Shown: piece by piece, positions 1-7,779 of the stretch | Layout: every line of letters begins with the position of its first letter | Position numbering within the stretch: the stretch's first letter is position 1 | From: an uncultured Prevotella sp. | GTDB lineage: Bacteria > Bacteroidota > Bacteroidia > Bacteroidales > Bacteroidaceae | Direction of reading: 5' to 3' | Assembly (NCBI GenBank): GCA_900553465.1 | Contig: USDT01000032.1 | Coordinates: forward strand, 1-32,766 | DNA length: 32,766 bases | Made by a program: the position numbers and the translations under genes | The notes under the pieces: generated by a model | Database searches by the model: none | Seen by the model: only the letters and a program-made list of their open reading frames with translations | What the model was told of the DNA's origin: nothing

Positions 1-152
1 GGAGCGATAGTGAGGAGAAGGAACGTATCCGGCGTGCCCTTGAACAGACAAACGGAAACAAGAAGGATGCCGCCCAGTTATTGGGTATAGGCAGGACCAC
101 CTTATATAATAAGATGAAAGATTATGGACTGAAAGACAACGGGAAAGAGTAA
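1..152 (+). CDS. rteB: RteB-like response regulator, C-terminal end (partial)
   Basis: This is the last 49 codons (reading from base 3) of a gene whose start lies outside the window. The visible part is a Fis-type helix-turn-helix: the segment reading [20 protein letters not shown] is the usual C-terminal DNA-binding motif of NtrC-family, sigma-54-type response regulators. In CTnDOT-family elements RteB is the activator of rteC, and an rteC-like gene lies 0.9 kb downstream, so RteB is the natural reading. The receiver and AAA+ domains are not visible, so the name rests on the HTH and on context. Confidence 0.75.
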   Translation, partial: SDSEEKERIRRALEQTNGNKKDAAQLLGIGRTTLYNKMKDYGLKDNGKE

Positions 153-191
153 AAACAGAAATAAAGATGGCTGAAAATTCAGGTTATTGAT

Positions 192-199
192 TAACTTTG
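192..199 (+). promoter_or_regulatory. Candidate -7 promoter box for the structured RNA/leader
   Basis: The bases TAACTTTG match the Bacteroides -7 consensus TAnnTTTG exactly and sit 40 bp after the rteB-like stop codon. No clear TTTG -33 box is seen 20 bp upstream, so the promoter is plausible but not complete. Transcription would begin near 206-208, just ahead of the folded segment. Confidence 0.45.
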
Positions 200-206
200 T
201 AGCCAT

Positions 207-420
207 ATTTGAGAATAACAGGCAATTGGGGGACCTTTCGCCTGCTGATATAGACATAAGACCGCAAGGCGTTTCAAGCGAAAATCTGGAAAATTGGAAC
301 TACAGAGACGATTGTGTGATGCTTATGCTATGCTTTCGCATAGCGTGCATTCACGTACTCTCTGTAAAGGCTATTCCAGAGCCGTCGCTTGAAAGTAGTG
401 TGTTTGCACGCTACTTTTTT
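207..420 (+). ncRNA. Candidate structured RNA (small RNA or 5' leader)
   Basis: No convincing protein gene lies between the rteB-like stop and the RibD-like start. Instead the sequence folds as nested stems enclosing one another: 272-281 with 385-394 (10 bp, perfect), 285-291 with 374-380 (7 bp), 301-308 with 359-366 (8 bp), then an apical arm with 316-318/352-354, 319-322/347-350 and 327-333/338-344 around a TTTC loop. A terminator hairpin follows immediately (394-415). This is far more nested complementarity than expected by chance and suggests either a free small RNA of about 210 nt or a terminating leader controlling the next gene. CTnDOT encodes a known small RNA, RteR, but that one lies downstream of exc, so this is not obviously the same molecule. 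The family is not recognised. Confidence 0.55.
394..420 (+). terminator. Intrinsic terminator of the structured RNA
   Basis: A 9-bp stem (394-402 with 407-415, one G-T pair) has a TTTG loop and runs directly into T416-T420. It lies 33 bp before the RibD-like start codon, so it either ends an independent RNA or works as an attenuator. Its first base is shared with the end of the large enclosing stem. Confidence 0.7.
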
Positions 421-452
421 GCCCTGCATATATAAATGAAAGGAAAAGGCTT

Positions 453-872
453 ATGGCAAAAGTCCAGATACTTGCCGTCCTCACGATGGACGGATGTTTA
501 TCAGAATTGGAATCTTCCGGAACTTCTGATACCTACGGAATCGAAGCTATCCGTAAAAAAACTTATTTCAAAGTCACCCCTGAGTATTCCATATCCATGC
601 TGGCAAAATGGCGCGGGCAGGAAGACGGGGTCATCTATCTGGCGGAAGCCACACCCCGGACAGCAGACTTCATCAACGGTATGCTGCGTATGCGGGTGGT
701 GGACGAGATAATCCTCTACACGCTGCCCCAAATAGCCGGAACCGGAAAACATTTCTTCCAGTCCGCTTTGCCGCAAGATGAATGGAAGCTCGTGGAGCAC
801 AAACTGTATGATGGCGGCGTGGTTTTCACGGTGTACCGGACAGAATGGAAACCTACGGTGTTCATAAAATGA
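453..872 (+). CDS. RibD C-terminal/dihydrofolate-reductase-like protein
   Basis: A 139-residue protein that resembles the RibD_C (DHFR-like Rossmann) family: it opens with a hydrophobic strand followed by LTMDG (the family's SLDG-type motif), has the middle stretch VIYLAEATP, and ends with a VDEIILYTLPQIAGTGKHFF segment typical of these reductases. Family members usually reduce pterin- or pyrimidine-type substrates with NAD(P)H. At 139 residues it is shorter than usual (about 170-200), so part of the cofactor-binding region may be missing. The start at 453 has a purine-rich GGAAAAGG 6-13 bp upstream. It lies between the rteB-like and rteC-like genes, downstream of a terminator. Its role in the element is unknown. 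Confidence 0.6.
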   Translation: MAKVQILAVLTMDGCLSELESSGTSDTYGIEAIRKKTYFKVTPEYSISMLAKWRGQEDGVIYLAEATPRTADFINGMLRMRVVDEIILYTLPQIAGTGKHFFQSALPQDEWKLVEHKLYDGGVVFTVYRTEWKPTVFIK

Positions 873-1094
873 ACTCATTCCGTGTTCCTATTTTGGGCAC
901 GTGTTCAGAACAGAAACACGGAAATACATGATAAAAACCATCCGAAAAATATTTTATCCGGATTATCCTGCTGATGTTCAGTAGAATATAAGATCCTATT
1001 CTCTTTTTTAGAAGAACGGGCACCCGGTTTGTCCTATGATTACCGTGTGCACACAGACAATCAAGTGTATAACCCCTAAAAAAAGAGAAAGGAC

Positions 1095-1721
1095 ATGAAC
1101 TACCTCATATTAGCGGAAACCGAGTTTTTCGGACTGATAAACGCCGATGCCGAACCCTGTAATCTGAACACGGCTTATGACGACTTCATAAAGGCGATAA
1201 TTGAACTATGCTGTGGAAGTACTGATATAACCACAACCGTTGTTGCACTGGCATACATGGAAAACGAACTGCAACACCACCGCACATGGCACTCTCCGGT
1301 GGAAAACGAACAAATATCCTTATTTGTCCGCAAAGCCCTTGCCTTTGTGAGAAAGATACAGAAGCATCTTGCTACAAACAATATCCCCCAAGTGCCGCCA
1401 CTGACATCCATCCCTGAAACGCCGAAAGAAGAAAAGACATCCGTTCCTGCCCTGCGCTGGACAGGCAATGCCATTGACCTGGTGGAAATAATATATGGCA
1501 TCCATGAGATGGGATGCATCAATGGCGGTGAAATCCCATTGAAACAGCTTGCCCCGATACTCTATTCTTTCTTTGGCGTGGAAACCAAGGACTGTTACCG
1601 TTTCTATACCGACATCAAACGCCGGAAAACCATCAGCCACACGCATTTCCTCGAACAGATGCAGGCAAGGTTGAACGAGCGGATACGGCGGGACGAGGAA
1701 GCGGAACTGAACCGACGATAA
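1095..1721 (+). CDS. rteC: RteC-like regulator of conjugative transposon excision
   Basis: A 208-residue protein matching RteC in length (about 217 in CTnDOT), position (after rteB) and sequence character: an N-terminal helical segment opening MNYLILAETEFF and a C-terminal winged-helix-like part containing KDCYRFYTDIKRRKT. In CTnDOT, RteC activates the excision operon (xis2c-xis2d-orf3-exc) when the tetracycline-controlled rteA/rteB system is on. The 222-bp region upstream contains a short inverted repeat (900-905 with 915-920), but no clear standard -7 box, which would fit activator-dependent transcription by RteB. An intrinsic terminator follows at 1754. Confidence 0.85.
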   Translation: MNYLILAETEFFGLINADAEPCNLNTAYDDFIKAIIELCCGSTDITTTVVALAYMENELQHHRTWHSPVENEQISLFVRKALAFVRKIQKHLATNNIPQVPPLTSIPETPKEEKTSVPALRWTGNAIDLVEIIYGIHEMGCINGGEIPLKQLAPILYSFFGVETKDCYRFYTDIKRRKTISHTHFLEQMQARLNERIRRDEEAELNRR

Positions 1722-1753
1722 TTTCTGTTCATAGCATACGTTTTTAATTGTTC

Positions 1754-1796
1754 GGATAAGGGGCCGCGTGATGCAGCTCCTTATCCTTTTATTTTA
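1754..1796 (+). terminator. Intrinsic terminator after rteC
   Basis: An 11-bp stem (1754-1764 with 1776-1786, one G-T pair) around an 11-nt loop is followed by a T-rich run (TTTTATTTTAT). It lies 32 bp past the rteC stop and separates the regulatory block from the zinc-finger gene. Confidence 0.85.
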
Positions 1797-1844
1797 TATC
1801 ACTTCCTGAAAGTATGATGCAATACTGTTTTATTATCAGATACC

Positions 1845-1876
1845 TTTCATGAGATCCGTCAAAAACACTATTTTTG
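1845..1876 (+). promoter_or_regulatory. Bacteroides-type promoter for the zinc-finger gene
   Basis: A perfect -7 box TATTTTTG at 1869-1876 is preceded by TTTC (a -33-like box) at 1845-1848, with 20 bp between them. This is the standard Bacteroides spacing. The predicted transcript starts near 1884, about 40 bp before the ATG at 1925. Confidence 0.6.
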
Positions 1877-1924
1877 TATCCGGATAAAGGATTGAGACCT
1901 TCTGTCAGACAAGGCAAAAGAAAT

Positions 1925-2563
1925 ATGGCGAAAAAAAAGAAGAAGAAACATCACGGTCACTATTGCAGGATATGCGGCAATTACCTTCCCAATGAGAAAT
2001 TCACGGGCAAGGGGCACGCACGGCATATCTGCAGGTCCTGCCAATCCCTGCCCCAAGAGGTGCAGGCGGATATGAGGCGGTGCAACGAGGTGGAACACGC
2101 CGCGTTCAAATACCCCATGTCACGCCAGGACTGGGAACTGCTGGAAAAGTACGCCCAAAAATACAAGGATATGGAGTCCGGCAGGTTCGCGCAGGACATG
2201 CTGGATATGAAACGGGGCAATTATGAAACGGAGGAAGAAACGGAAGAGGACGCCCCGCTTGATGAAATTTATGAAGAGGAAAAGATACCTTTTGCCGATT
2301 TGGAGGATGATATACGTTATGAACTGGAAGAACTGCTGGCGGACAACATCAACGAGTTCATGATACATAAGGACTACATTCCCGAAGGCAAGGATTTGAA
2401 AGAAATCAAGGAATGGGTAATCAAGGAAGCCCATGATGCCTTTTTTATACAGGTAGTTCCCGATACCACTTACAATAATCTGGTGGATGAAATCATCCGC
2501 AGGCTTGTGAAGGAATGGGAAGAGGACGGCATGGAAATAAAAAAGAAAAATACCACATTATAA
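1925..2563 (+). CDS. Zinc-finger protein with acidic C-terminal half, function unknown
   Basis: The chosen start (ATG 1925) gives a 212-residue protein opening with a lysine run (MAKKKKKKHHG). An upstream in-frame start at 1874 would lie before or at the predicted transcription start and is less likely. A treble-clef-like Cys4 finger is visible near residues 14-38 as CRICGNYLP...CRSC (C-x2-C-x16-C-x2-C). The rest is strongly acidic and predicted helical, with clusters such as EEETEEDAPLDE. Proteins of this kind recur in Bacteroides conjugative elements between rteC and the mob genes, but no role is established. It has its own promoter and ends at a shared bidirectional terminator. Confidence 0.75.
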   Translation: MAKKKKKKHHGHYCRICGNYLPNEKFTGKGHARHICRSCQSLPQEVQADMRRCNEVEHAAFKYPMSRQDWELLEKYAQKYKDMESGRFAQDMLDMKRGNYETEEETEEDAPLDEIYEEEKIPFADLEDDIRYELEELLADNINEFMIHKDYIPEGKDLKEIKEWVIKEAHDAFFIQVVPDTTYNNLVDEIIRRLVKEWEEDGMEIKKKNTTL

Positions 2564-2578
2564 TAAATAAGGTAAAGC

Positions 2579-2619
2579 AACAGCCCCGAAACCGATATTG
2601 AAACGGCTTCGGGGTTGTT
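2579..2619. terminator. Bidirectional terminator between converging genes
   Basis: A GC-rich hairpin with the core CCCCGAA (2584-2590) pairing with TTCGGGG (2608-2614), extended inward by CCG/CGG and outward by about five pairs. It lies between the convergent zinc-finger gene (+) and mobC (-), 16 bp and 30 bp from their stops. The T-run is weak on both sides, so termination efficiency is uncertain. Confidence 0.65.
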
Positions 2620-2648
2620 CCTGTCAGTAGGGCAAATGATTCAAGCCG

Positions 2649-4655
2649 TTACTTCGTCTGCAACAGATGCTTCAGGTTATCGTCATTCGCGATGCGTTCC
2701 AGTTCATCCCTGACAATCTGTTTCACATCCTCCTTGATACAGTTGTAATTCTCCTGCACGCGCTCTTTCATGCGGTCTATGCCGTCCTCGTCGGTAAAAT
2801 CCGTAATGACGGGTATCGGTTTATACTCCTTCTCTTCCCGTTTTACTTTTTCGGCATCCACGACAATCTCACAATGAAAAATCTTCTGTTCGATACGCTC
2901 GTCGAACGTATCTGCCACGGAGCCCACAAACATCCCCTGCGTCAGGGATGAAATCTTGCTTGGCGGGATAAGCGCGTCCATCTGCGTATTGATGGAGGTG
3001 GAGACATCCTGCCGGTTAATGGAGATTGACTGCCGCTTCTGCAAAACCTTTCCGAAGCGTTCGGAAAGTGTCTTGGCTGTTTCTCCCACCACCTGCCCGG
3101 AGAAAATATTACCGACAGTATTCATCACTACCTTCGCCTCCTTGTCACCGTAGTCGCGTACCAACTGGCTGAAATCCTGAAAACCCAGAAGCACGGCCAC
3201 CTTGTTGCTTCGTGCGGTGGCGATAAGGTTGTCCAGCCCCTTGAAATATATCGTCGGCAGCTCGTCAATGATAATCGAGGATTTGAGTTTTCCTTTCTTA
3301 TTGACGAGTTTGACGATACGCGAATTATACAGGCCAAGGGCCGCACCGTAAATATTCTGCCGGTCGGGATTATTGCCGACACAGAGTATCTTGGGCTCTT
3401 CCGGGTTATTGATGTCCAATGTAAACTCGCTGTCCGACATCACCCAGTAGAGCTGCGGTGAAATCATCCTTGAAAGCGGGATTTTGGCAGAGGCTATCTG
3501 CCCCTGGAGCTGCTCCGCAGCCCCTCCGAGCCAGGCATCCATGAACGGAGAAAGGTAGTTCTCCAGTTCGGGATAAGAGGATAGAATCGGAAAAATATCC
3601 TCATAGCGGCGGTTCAAAAACTCGATGGCATGGGGGAATGTGCAATACTTGCCGTTCTGAAATATTTTAAGATACCAAATGATTGCAGCAAAGAGGATTA
3701 TAGGTGACTCCACAAAGAAGTCCCCCTGTTTTTGCACCCACGTTTTATTCAAATTTAACATTATCGTGTACGCACTTTCGTAAGCATCCGTAATGTCCTC
3801 CATGAAATCGGGATGGATGGGATTACAGCGGTGTGAGCGTCGCGGGTCATCGAAGTTGATGACATAGAACTTCGGTTTCACCTTGTATCCTTCCGTATGG
3901 TTCATCAGGTGGTTGTAGGCGATTGTGGACAAGTCGCTGAATTTGAAGTCATAGAGATACATCGAGTAGCCCTTCTCTATCTGTTGCTTGATATAGGAAT
4001 TGACCACCGCGAAAGACTTTCCGCTGCCCGGCGTTCCCAACACGATGGACGCACGCTGCGGTAAAAGGATGTTGATCCAGCCGTTGTTCCACTTCTTCTT
4101 ATAATAGAAACGTGTGGGCAGGTTCACGGAGTATTCGTTGGTCAGGAGCCGTGTCTCCTGCATGAACGACTCGTTCTCGTTGTTGAAAACATCCTCCATA
4201 AGGTTATGTTTCAAAAGACGGCTCATCCAGAGTCCGCCCATCAGCAGGCAGACATAGCCGCCACCGACGGTAAGGATATACAAAGCCGTGACCGCCTCAA
4301 TCGGTAGCGGCAAAGCCAATATCCACCAGTTAAGGAAAAACAGCACAAAACCGGCGGCAAGCACCGTCCAGATTTTCCTCCATGTAATTTTCTCACCCTT
4401 TACACCTTTCGTGCCCAGGCAGGAAAGGGCAAGCAGGATGACAGCGAACACCTTCGTGTAAAGGATGGAGTGGAACAGTCCCGCCGTGCGGTTGAAGTTC
4501 ATCAGTATCCTGTCCACCACACCGATGTCCACTCCCCACAACCGGACCGCCTCATAGCAGTACCAGTACACGTTCATCACTACCAGTATAATACTCACGG
4601 CACGCAGAAAATCCATGATTTTCGCCAATGCCCTCAAATCGTCTTCCTGTGACAT
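2649..4655 (-). CDS. mobC: MobC, VirD4/TraG-type coupling ATPase
   Basis: This 668-residue protein is the type IV coupling protein that brings the relaxase-DNA complex to the secretion channel at the inner membrane. The N-terminal 150 residues hold several membrane segments (around residues 18-32, 63-80, 96-118 and 122-145). Walker A is GTPGSGKS at residues 207-214 and Walker B is in SSIIIDELPT. The later segment around VVMNTVGNIFSGQVVGETA is typical of TraG/TraD coupling proteins (TraM recognition region). Length and order (mobA-mobB-mobC, transcribed away from traA) match CTnDOT. It starts 36 bp downstream of mobB and is presumably read from the promoter upstream of mobA. Confidence 0.9.
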   Translation of the reverse strand: MSQEDDLRALAKIMDFLRAVSIILVVMNVYWYCYEAVRLWGVDIGVVDRILMNFNRTAGLFHSILYTKVFAVILLALSCLGTKGVKGEKITWRKIWTVLAAGFVLFFLNWWILALPLPIEAVTALYILTVGGGYVCLLMGGLWMSRLLKHNLMEDVFNNENESFMQETRLLTNEYSVNLPTRFYYKKKWNNGWINILLPQRASIVLGTPGSGKSFAVVNSYIKQQIEKGYSMYLYDFKFSDLSTIAYNHLMNHTEGYKVKPKFYVINFDDPRRSHRCNPIHPDFMEDITDAYESAYTIMLNLNKTWVQKQGDFFVESPIILFAAIIWYLKIFQNGKYCTFPHAIEFLNRRYEDIFPILSSYPELENYLSPFMDAWLGGAAEQLQGQIASAKIPLSRMISPQLYWVMSDSEFTLDINNPEEPKILCVGNNPDRQNIYGAALGLYNSRIVKLVNKKGKLKSSIIIDELPTIYFKGLDNLIATARSNKVAVLLGFQDFSQLVRDYGDKEAKVVMNTVGNIFSGQVVGETAKTLSERFGKVLQKRQSISINRQDVSTSINTQMDALIPPSKISSLTQGMFVGSVADTFDERIEQKIFHCEIVVDAEKVKREEKEYKPIPVITDFTDEDGIDRMKERVQENYNCIKEDVKQIVRDELERIANDDNLKHLLQTK

Positions 4656-4691
4656 AAATTGAATCTGTTTTAATGTTGATACTTAATCTGA

Positions 4692-5939
4692 TTACATACC
4701 CAAGCCCTTGCGCTTCTTCTTTTTCCTGCGCCGTATCGCCCAGATAAACGCCTCTTCCTCGGCATCCACAGCCGGACCTTCAGGCATAAGCAAGCCGAGT
4801 CCATCGGCATGTCCCTCGCTCTCGGATACAGACTGCTTCCGTGTATCTTCCACGTCCTCCACCGGAACGGAAAGCTGCACCGGAGGCTGTCCGGCATACG
4901 GCAGTGTGAAATGCTCCTGCAAGGCGTTGGCGGAGAGTTCCTTCCCCATACGGGAGCCGTTCAGGACGCATCCTGTACGGTGGTCGATGAAAGTAGCACC
5001 GTAGATACGCCCGTCCTCCGTATAGCGAAAAACCGTGTCAATGCCTTTGGCTTTCAAGTCCGCGATGAACTTCTCCTTGTGGTATGTTTTTTCCAAAGCG
5101 GCAAGTACCGTGCGCTTGGTCATACCGGCAAGTTTCCTGTCCTTGATTTCCTGCCTGGAACATGAGAACTTCCTCTGTACGGCTTCATAGCCAACGGACT
5201 TGCCGTATAGCGAGGACTTGAACGGATTGCCGGCCTTGTTCCCGGACTCATCCGTCACCGAATAGACCAGCCCGTTGTACTCCCGTCCGCGAACGCTACC
5301 CCGTACCTCCTCCACCGTTATGCCATATAAAGAAAGGAGGGCACGGTATTCACCCATCGTCTGGAAACGGTATTTCCTGTTCACTTCCTTGACGACGTTG
5401 CCCACCTGCTTCTTCATATCCCCTGCGGACACGTCCACTCTGTGGAGCGGATTGTCCAACCGGGCATTCCTGCGCTCCGCAGGATGAAGTCCGTACTTTT
5501 CTTCCAGCTCCTTGCGGATGCGCTCACTCCTGCGATAGAGATAGTCCTGATTGAGCCGCCTGCCGGTTTCATCCACATTGACCGTGACGATATGGACATG
5601 GTGCCGGTCTATGTCCTCGTGCTTGTAAATCATGTACGGCTGCTCTCCGTAGCCGAGCTTTTCCAGATACTCCCTCGCGATGTCCTGCAATTCCGTATCG
5701 GTCAGCACGTCGTCGGAATGCGGGTTGAGGGAGATGTGCATCACCGGTTTTTCCACCCTCGTATGCGCAGGCATATAAGCCATGAAATCGTCCATCGCAC
5801 GGTTTATATCCACCGTCCCCGTGCCGTCATTGTAGATTTTGTTGGTGGCAAGGAGCTTTCCCTGCTCCTTGTTGATCTTCTCCCCGTTGTAGGCGAGTGC
5901 GCCGTACAGCGACTTCCCTACACTGATTTTTGCGACCAT
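4692..5939 (-). CDS. mobB: MobB relaxase
   Basis: A 415-residue relaxase that would nick oriT and stay covalently bound to the transferred strand. The N-terminal half contains the relaxase histidine motif HEDIDRHHVHIV at about residues 107-118, in which H114 and H116 are part of the metal-binding triad. It is preceded by a conserved strand (VMHISLNPHSDD) and followed by VNVDETGRRLN, typical of the MobA/VirD2-type (Pfam Relaxase) fold. Tyrosines near the N-terminus (Y12, Y17) are candidates for the nicking residue. The C-terminal 150 residues are lysine/arginine-rich and end in a basic tail. Its start overlaps the mobA stop by 22 bp, so the two are probably translated together. Confidence 0.9.
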   Translation of the reverse strand: MVAKISVGKSLYGALAYNGEKINKEQGKLLATNKIYNDGTGTVDINRAMDDFMAYMPAHTRVEKPVMHISLNPHSDDVLTDTELQDIAREYLEKLGYGEQPYMIYKHEDIDRHHVHIVTVNVDETGRRLNQDYLYRRSERIRKELEEKYGLHPAERRNARLDNPLHRVDVSAGDMKKQVGNVVKEVNRKYRFQTMGEYRALLSLYGITVEEVRGSVRGREYNGLVYSVTDESGNKAGNPFKSSLYGKSVGYEAVQRKFSCSRQEIKDRKLAGMTKRTVLAALEKTYHKEKFIADLKAKGIDTVFRYTEDGRIYGATFIDHRTGCVLNGSRMGKELSANALQEHFTLPYAGQPPVQLSVPVEDVEDTRKQSVSESEGHADGLGLLMPEGPAVDAEEEAFIWAIRRRKKKKRKGLGM

Positions 5940-6343
5940 TGCGCCTCCATCTTTCTTGAAAGTTCCACAATCTCGCGGCTCAACCTTACCAGCTCGATGG
6001 TCTGCCGCTCCAGTTTATAGAGCAACGCCATCGCCTTCTTCTCGGAGAAATGGCAGCGCAATTCCTTCACGACCTGGTTGTAGTTCGTGCCTATCGCACG
6101 GAACTGCGCATGAAAATCGGACAGCTTGGTGTAGTAGTCCACCAGTGTCTTGTCCACAGTCAGCACCTTGAACGGCTTGCCGAAGAAGTGTACCTTAATG
6201 AAAACCGACCTGGCGTAAACGCCCGACTTCTCGAACATGGAGAGGAAACGGTTGTGTTCCTCCTCGTTGAAACGGACGGTGTAGCGGAACACCGCCGGAT
6301 CAGGTTTGGGATTTCTCCCGGTCTTGTTTCTTTTTTCCTGCAT
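5918..6343 (-). CDS. mobA: MobA, relaxosome accessory DNA-binding protein
   Basis: A 141-residue basic protein with the layout of small relaxosome proteins: a basic N-terminus, then a ribbon-helix-helix-like stretch (YTVRFNEEEHNRFLSMFEKS near residues 21-40, followed by RSVFIKVHFFG), then a long helical tail (FRAIGTNYNQVVKEL), the signature of the MobC/BmgB-like mobilisation family. It would bind oriT and help MobB nick. It is the first gene of the mob operon; the region just upstream holds the hairpins proposed here as oriT, and a matching promoter lies about 265 bp upstream. It overlaps mobB by 22 bp. Confidence 0.85.
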   Translation of the reverse strand: MQEKRNKTGRNPKPDPAVFRYTVRFNEEEHNRFLSMFEKSGVYARSVFIKVHFFGKPFKVLTVDKTLVDYYTKLSDFHAQFRAIGTNYNQVVKELRCHFSEKKAMALLYKLERQTIELVRLSREIVELSRKMEAQWSQKSV

Positions 6344-6377
6344 ATAAATTTAGGATTTAGCGGTTGCACGGCATAAG

Positions 6378-6545
6378 CCCCGCTTTGGGGACACATACAC
6401 CGTAGGTTCATCAGGCTTCCCGACTTCGGAGAGGAAGCCAGCCCCCTGCAAGGGCAAGTGCTTTTCAAGATGCTCAAAATGTTTTGAGCGGCTGAAAAGA
6501 CATCTTGCTATGTTCTTGTGAACATAAAAATCCGTCGGGGACGGA
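6378..6545. other. Candidate origin of transfer (oriT) region
   Basis: Four perfect inverted repeats lie together just upstream of mobA: CCCC/GGGG (6378-6381 with 6387-6390), GCTCAAAA/TTTTGAGC (6472-6479 with 6482-6489, two-base spacer) nested in CAAGATG/CATCTTG (6466-6472 with 6501-6507), ATGTTC/GAACAT (6510-6515 with 6520-6525) and TCCGTC/GACGGA (6531-6536 with 6540-6545). No protein gene is convincing here. Such hairpin clusters beside relaxase genes are typical of oriT, and CTnDOT oriT lies in this neighbourhood. The nick site cannot be assigned from sequence alone. Confidence 0.5.
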
Positions 6546-6608
6546 TTGGAAGAATACCTGCTTGACCCACGGCTGCGCCCCATACGGATAACCCTGCCGT
6601 TCGGCTGC

Positions 6609-6640
6609 AAAGTTAGGGGGATAAGACGGTGTAATACAAG
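6609..6640 (-). promoter_or_regulatory. Promoter of the mobABC operon
   Basis: Read on the minus strand, TAACTTTG (6616-6609) is an exact -7 box, and CTTG (6640-6637) fits the -33 position with 20 bp between. The transcript would begin near 6602, giving a leader of about 255 nt that includes the hairpin cluster before the mobA start. Confidence 0.6.
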
Positions 6641-6648
6641 CTATTTAG

Positions 6649-6690
6649 CCGGACAATGCCTACCAACCGACGCCACAAGCTGCCACTTCG
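6649..6690 (+). repeat. Copy 1 of a 42-bp dispersed duplication
   Basis: These 42 bp match 8526-8568, inside the TraD-like gene, with two substitutions and one single-base gap. The last 20 bases are identical. Here the segment is non-coding but stays open in the same frame as in the gene (reading TPQAATS instead of APQAATS) until a stop about 60 bp further on. It looks like a remnant of a related coding sequence or a short duplication. Confidence 0.8.
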
Positions 6691-7015
6691 TCTGGAGGTG
6701 ATACAAGTGCGGAAAAATCATTGTTTATTTGCAGCGTGATTGGTTGAAAGACCTGTCTGACGCATGGTCTGAAAGCCGGTTTGAGGTCCTGTTGATAAGA
6801 ATGCCGGTAAGTCGGTAAGTTGGCAGACCGGTCAGCAGACAAACAGTCGTGGCAGTAAACATACCGGCAAGTATGCAAACGGGCAAACCGGATGCGCATC
6901 CGACCTGGAAGCAGACTGCCCGGAAGGTGGTCTGTCCGACCTGCGGCAGTGTCTTACGGTCAATCAACCGGTCACAAGGTAAACCTATTGTATCACTTAA
7001 TTAAAAAAACGAGAA
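6691..7015. other. Intergenic region upstream of traA, repeat-rich
   Basis: No protein gene is convincing in these 325 bp. The stretch contains seven CCGG tetramers within 196 bp (first base at 6776, 6804, 6828, 6864, 6888, 6919 and 6968), a tandem GGTAAGTCGGTAAGT near 6806-6820, and the palindromes GACCGGTC (6826-6833) and ATGCGCAT (6892-6899). It must hold the tra promoter and leader, because traA starts at 7016. No consensus -7 box was found close to traA. The repeats are candidate binding sites for the regulators of tra transcription. Confidence 0.45.
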
Positions 7016-7777
7016 ATGAAAAAAGAAACATTGCTTGTGGCTTTCTCCACCCAGAAAGGGGGAGCGGGCAAAACGACACTCACGGTATTGATGGCAAGCT
7101 ATCTCTATTACGTGAAAGGAATGGATGTCGCCGTTATCGACTGCGATTATCCGCAGTACAGCATCAAGGACATGAGGGAGCGTGACATGAGGAACATCGA
7201 GCGCAATGCCCATTTGCGCAAGACGGCTTTCGAGCAGTTCGCACGGCTGAAAAAGAAGATGTACCCCATTGTGGAGAGCCGTCCGGAAAAGGCAGTCGAA
7301 AAGGCCAAGGATTTCCTGGCGATGGAGACACCTCCGGATATTATCTTCTTCGACCTGCCGGGAACGGTGAACAACTCTGATGTCATCAATACGGTAGCGA
7401 CGATGGACTACGTATTCTGTCCCATCATGGCTGACCGGGTGGTGGCGGAAAGCTCGCTCAATTTCGCCACAGTCGTGAACGACACGCTTCTTAGTACAGG
7501 GCATTCCAACATCAAAGGGTTATACCTTCTGTGGAACATGGTGGACGGACGGGAGAAGACCGACCTTTATGACCGCTATGAGAAGGTTGCCGGAGAACTC
7601 GGTCTGAACGTCATGAAAACCTTCCTTCCTGACAGCAAGCGTTTCCGCAGGGAAAGTGCGGAGGATGGGGAACGCTCCGTGTTCCGTTCCACTGCCATGC
7701 CACCTGACAGGAGCCTGATAAGGGGCAGCAATATCGAGAGGCTGGCGAATGAGATGTTGGAACTTATAAACGTATAG
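7016..7777 (+). CDS. traA: TraA, ParA-type ATPase
   Basis: A 253-residue ParA/MinD-family ATPase. The deviant Walker A motif is KGGAGKTT at residues 14-21, the A' motif is VIDCDYPQYS near 39-48, and the B motif is IIFFDLPGTV near 109-118. It is the first gene of the tra operon in CTnDOT-family elements and is followed 2 bp later by traB, as a ParA-partner pair would be. In this position it may place the transfer complex or the element's DNA in the cell, but that role is inferred from the family rather than shown. Confidence 0.9.
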   Translation: MKKETLLVAFSTQKGGAGKTTLTVLMASYLYYVKGMDVAVIDCDYPQYSIKDMRERDMRNIERNAHLRKTAFEQFARLKKKMYPIVESRPEKAVEKAKDFLAMETPPDIIFFDLPGTVNNSDVINTVATMDYVFCPIMADRVVAESSLNFATVVNDTLLSTGHSNIKGLYLLWNMVDGREKTDLYDRYEKVAGELGLNVMKTFLPDSKRFRRESAEDGERSVFRSTAMPPDRSLIRGSNIERLANEMLELINV

Positions 7778-7779
7778 GA

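Noticed and set aside
187..435. An 82-codon open frame in the rteB to RibD-like gap
   Set aside because: It covers the nested stems and terminator, has no domain and no good ribosome-binding site. The RNA structure explains the region better.
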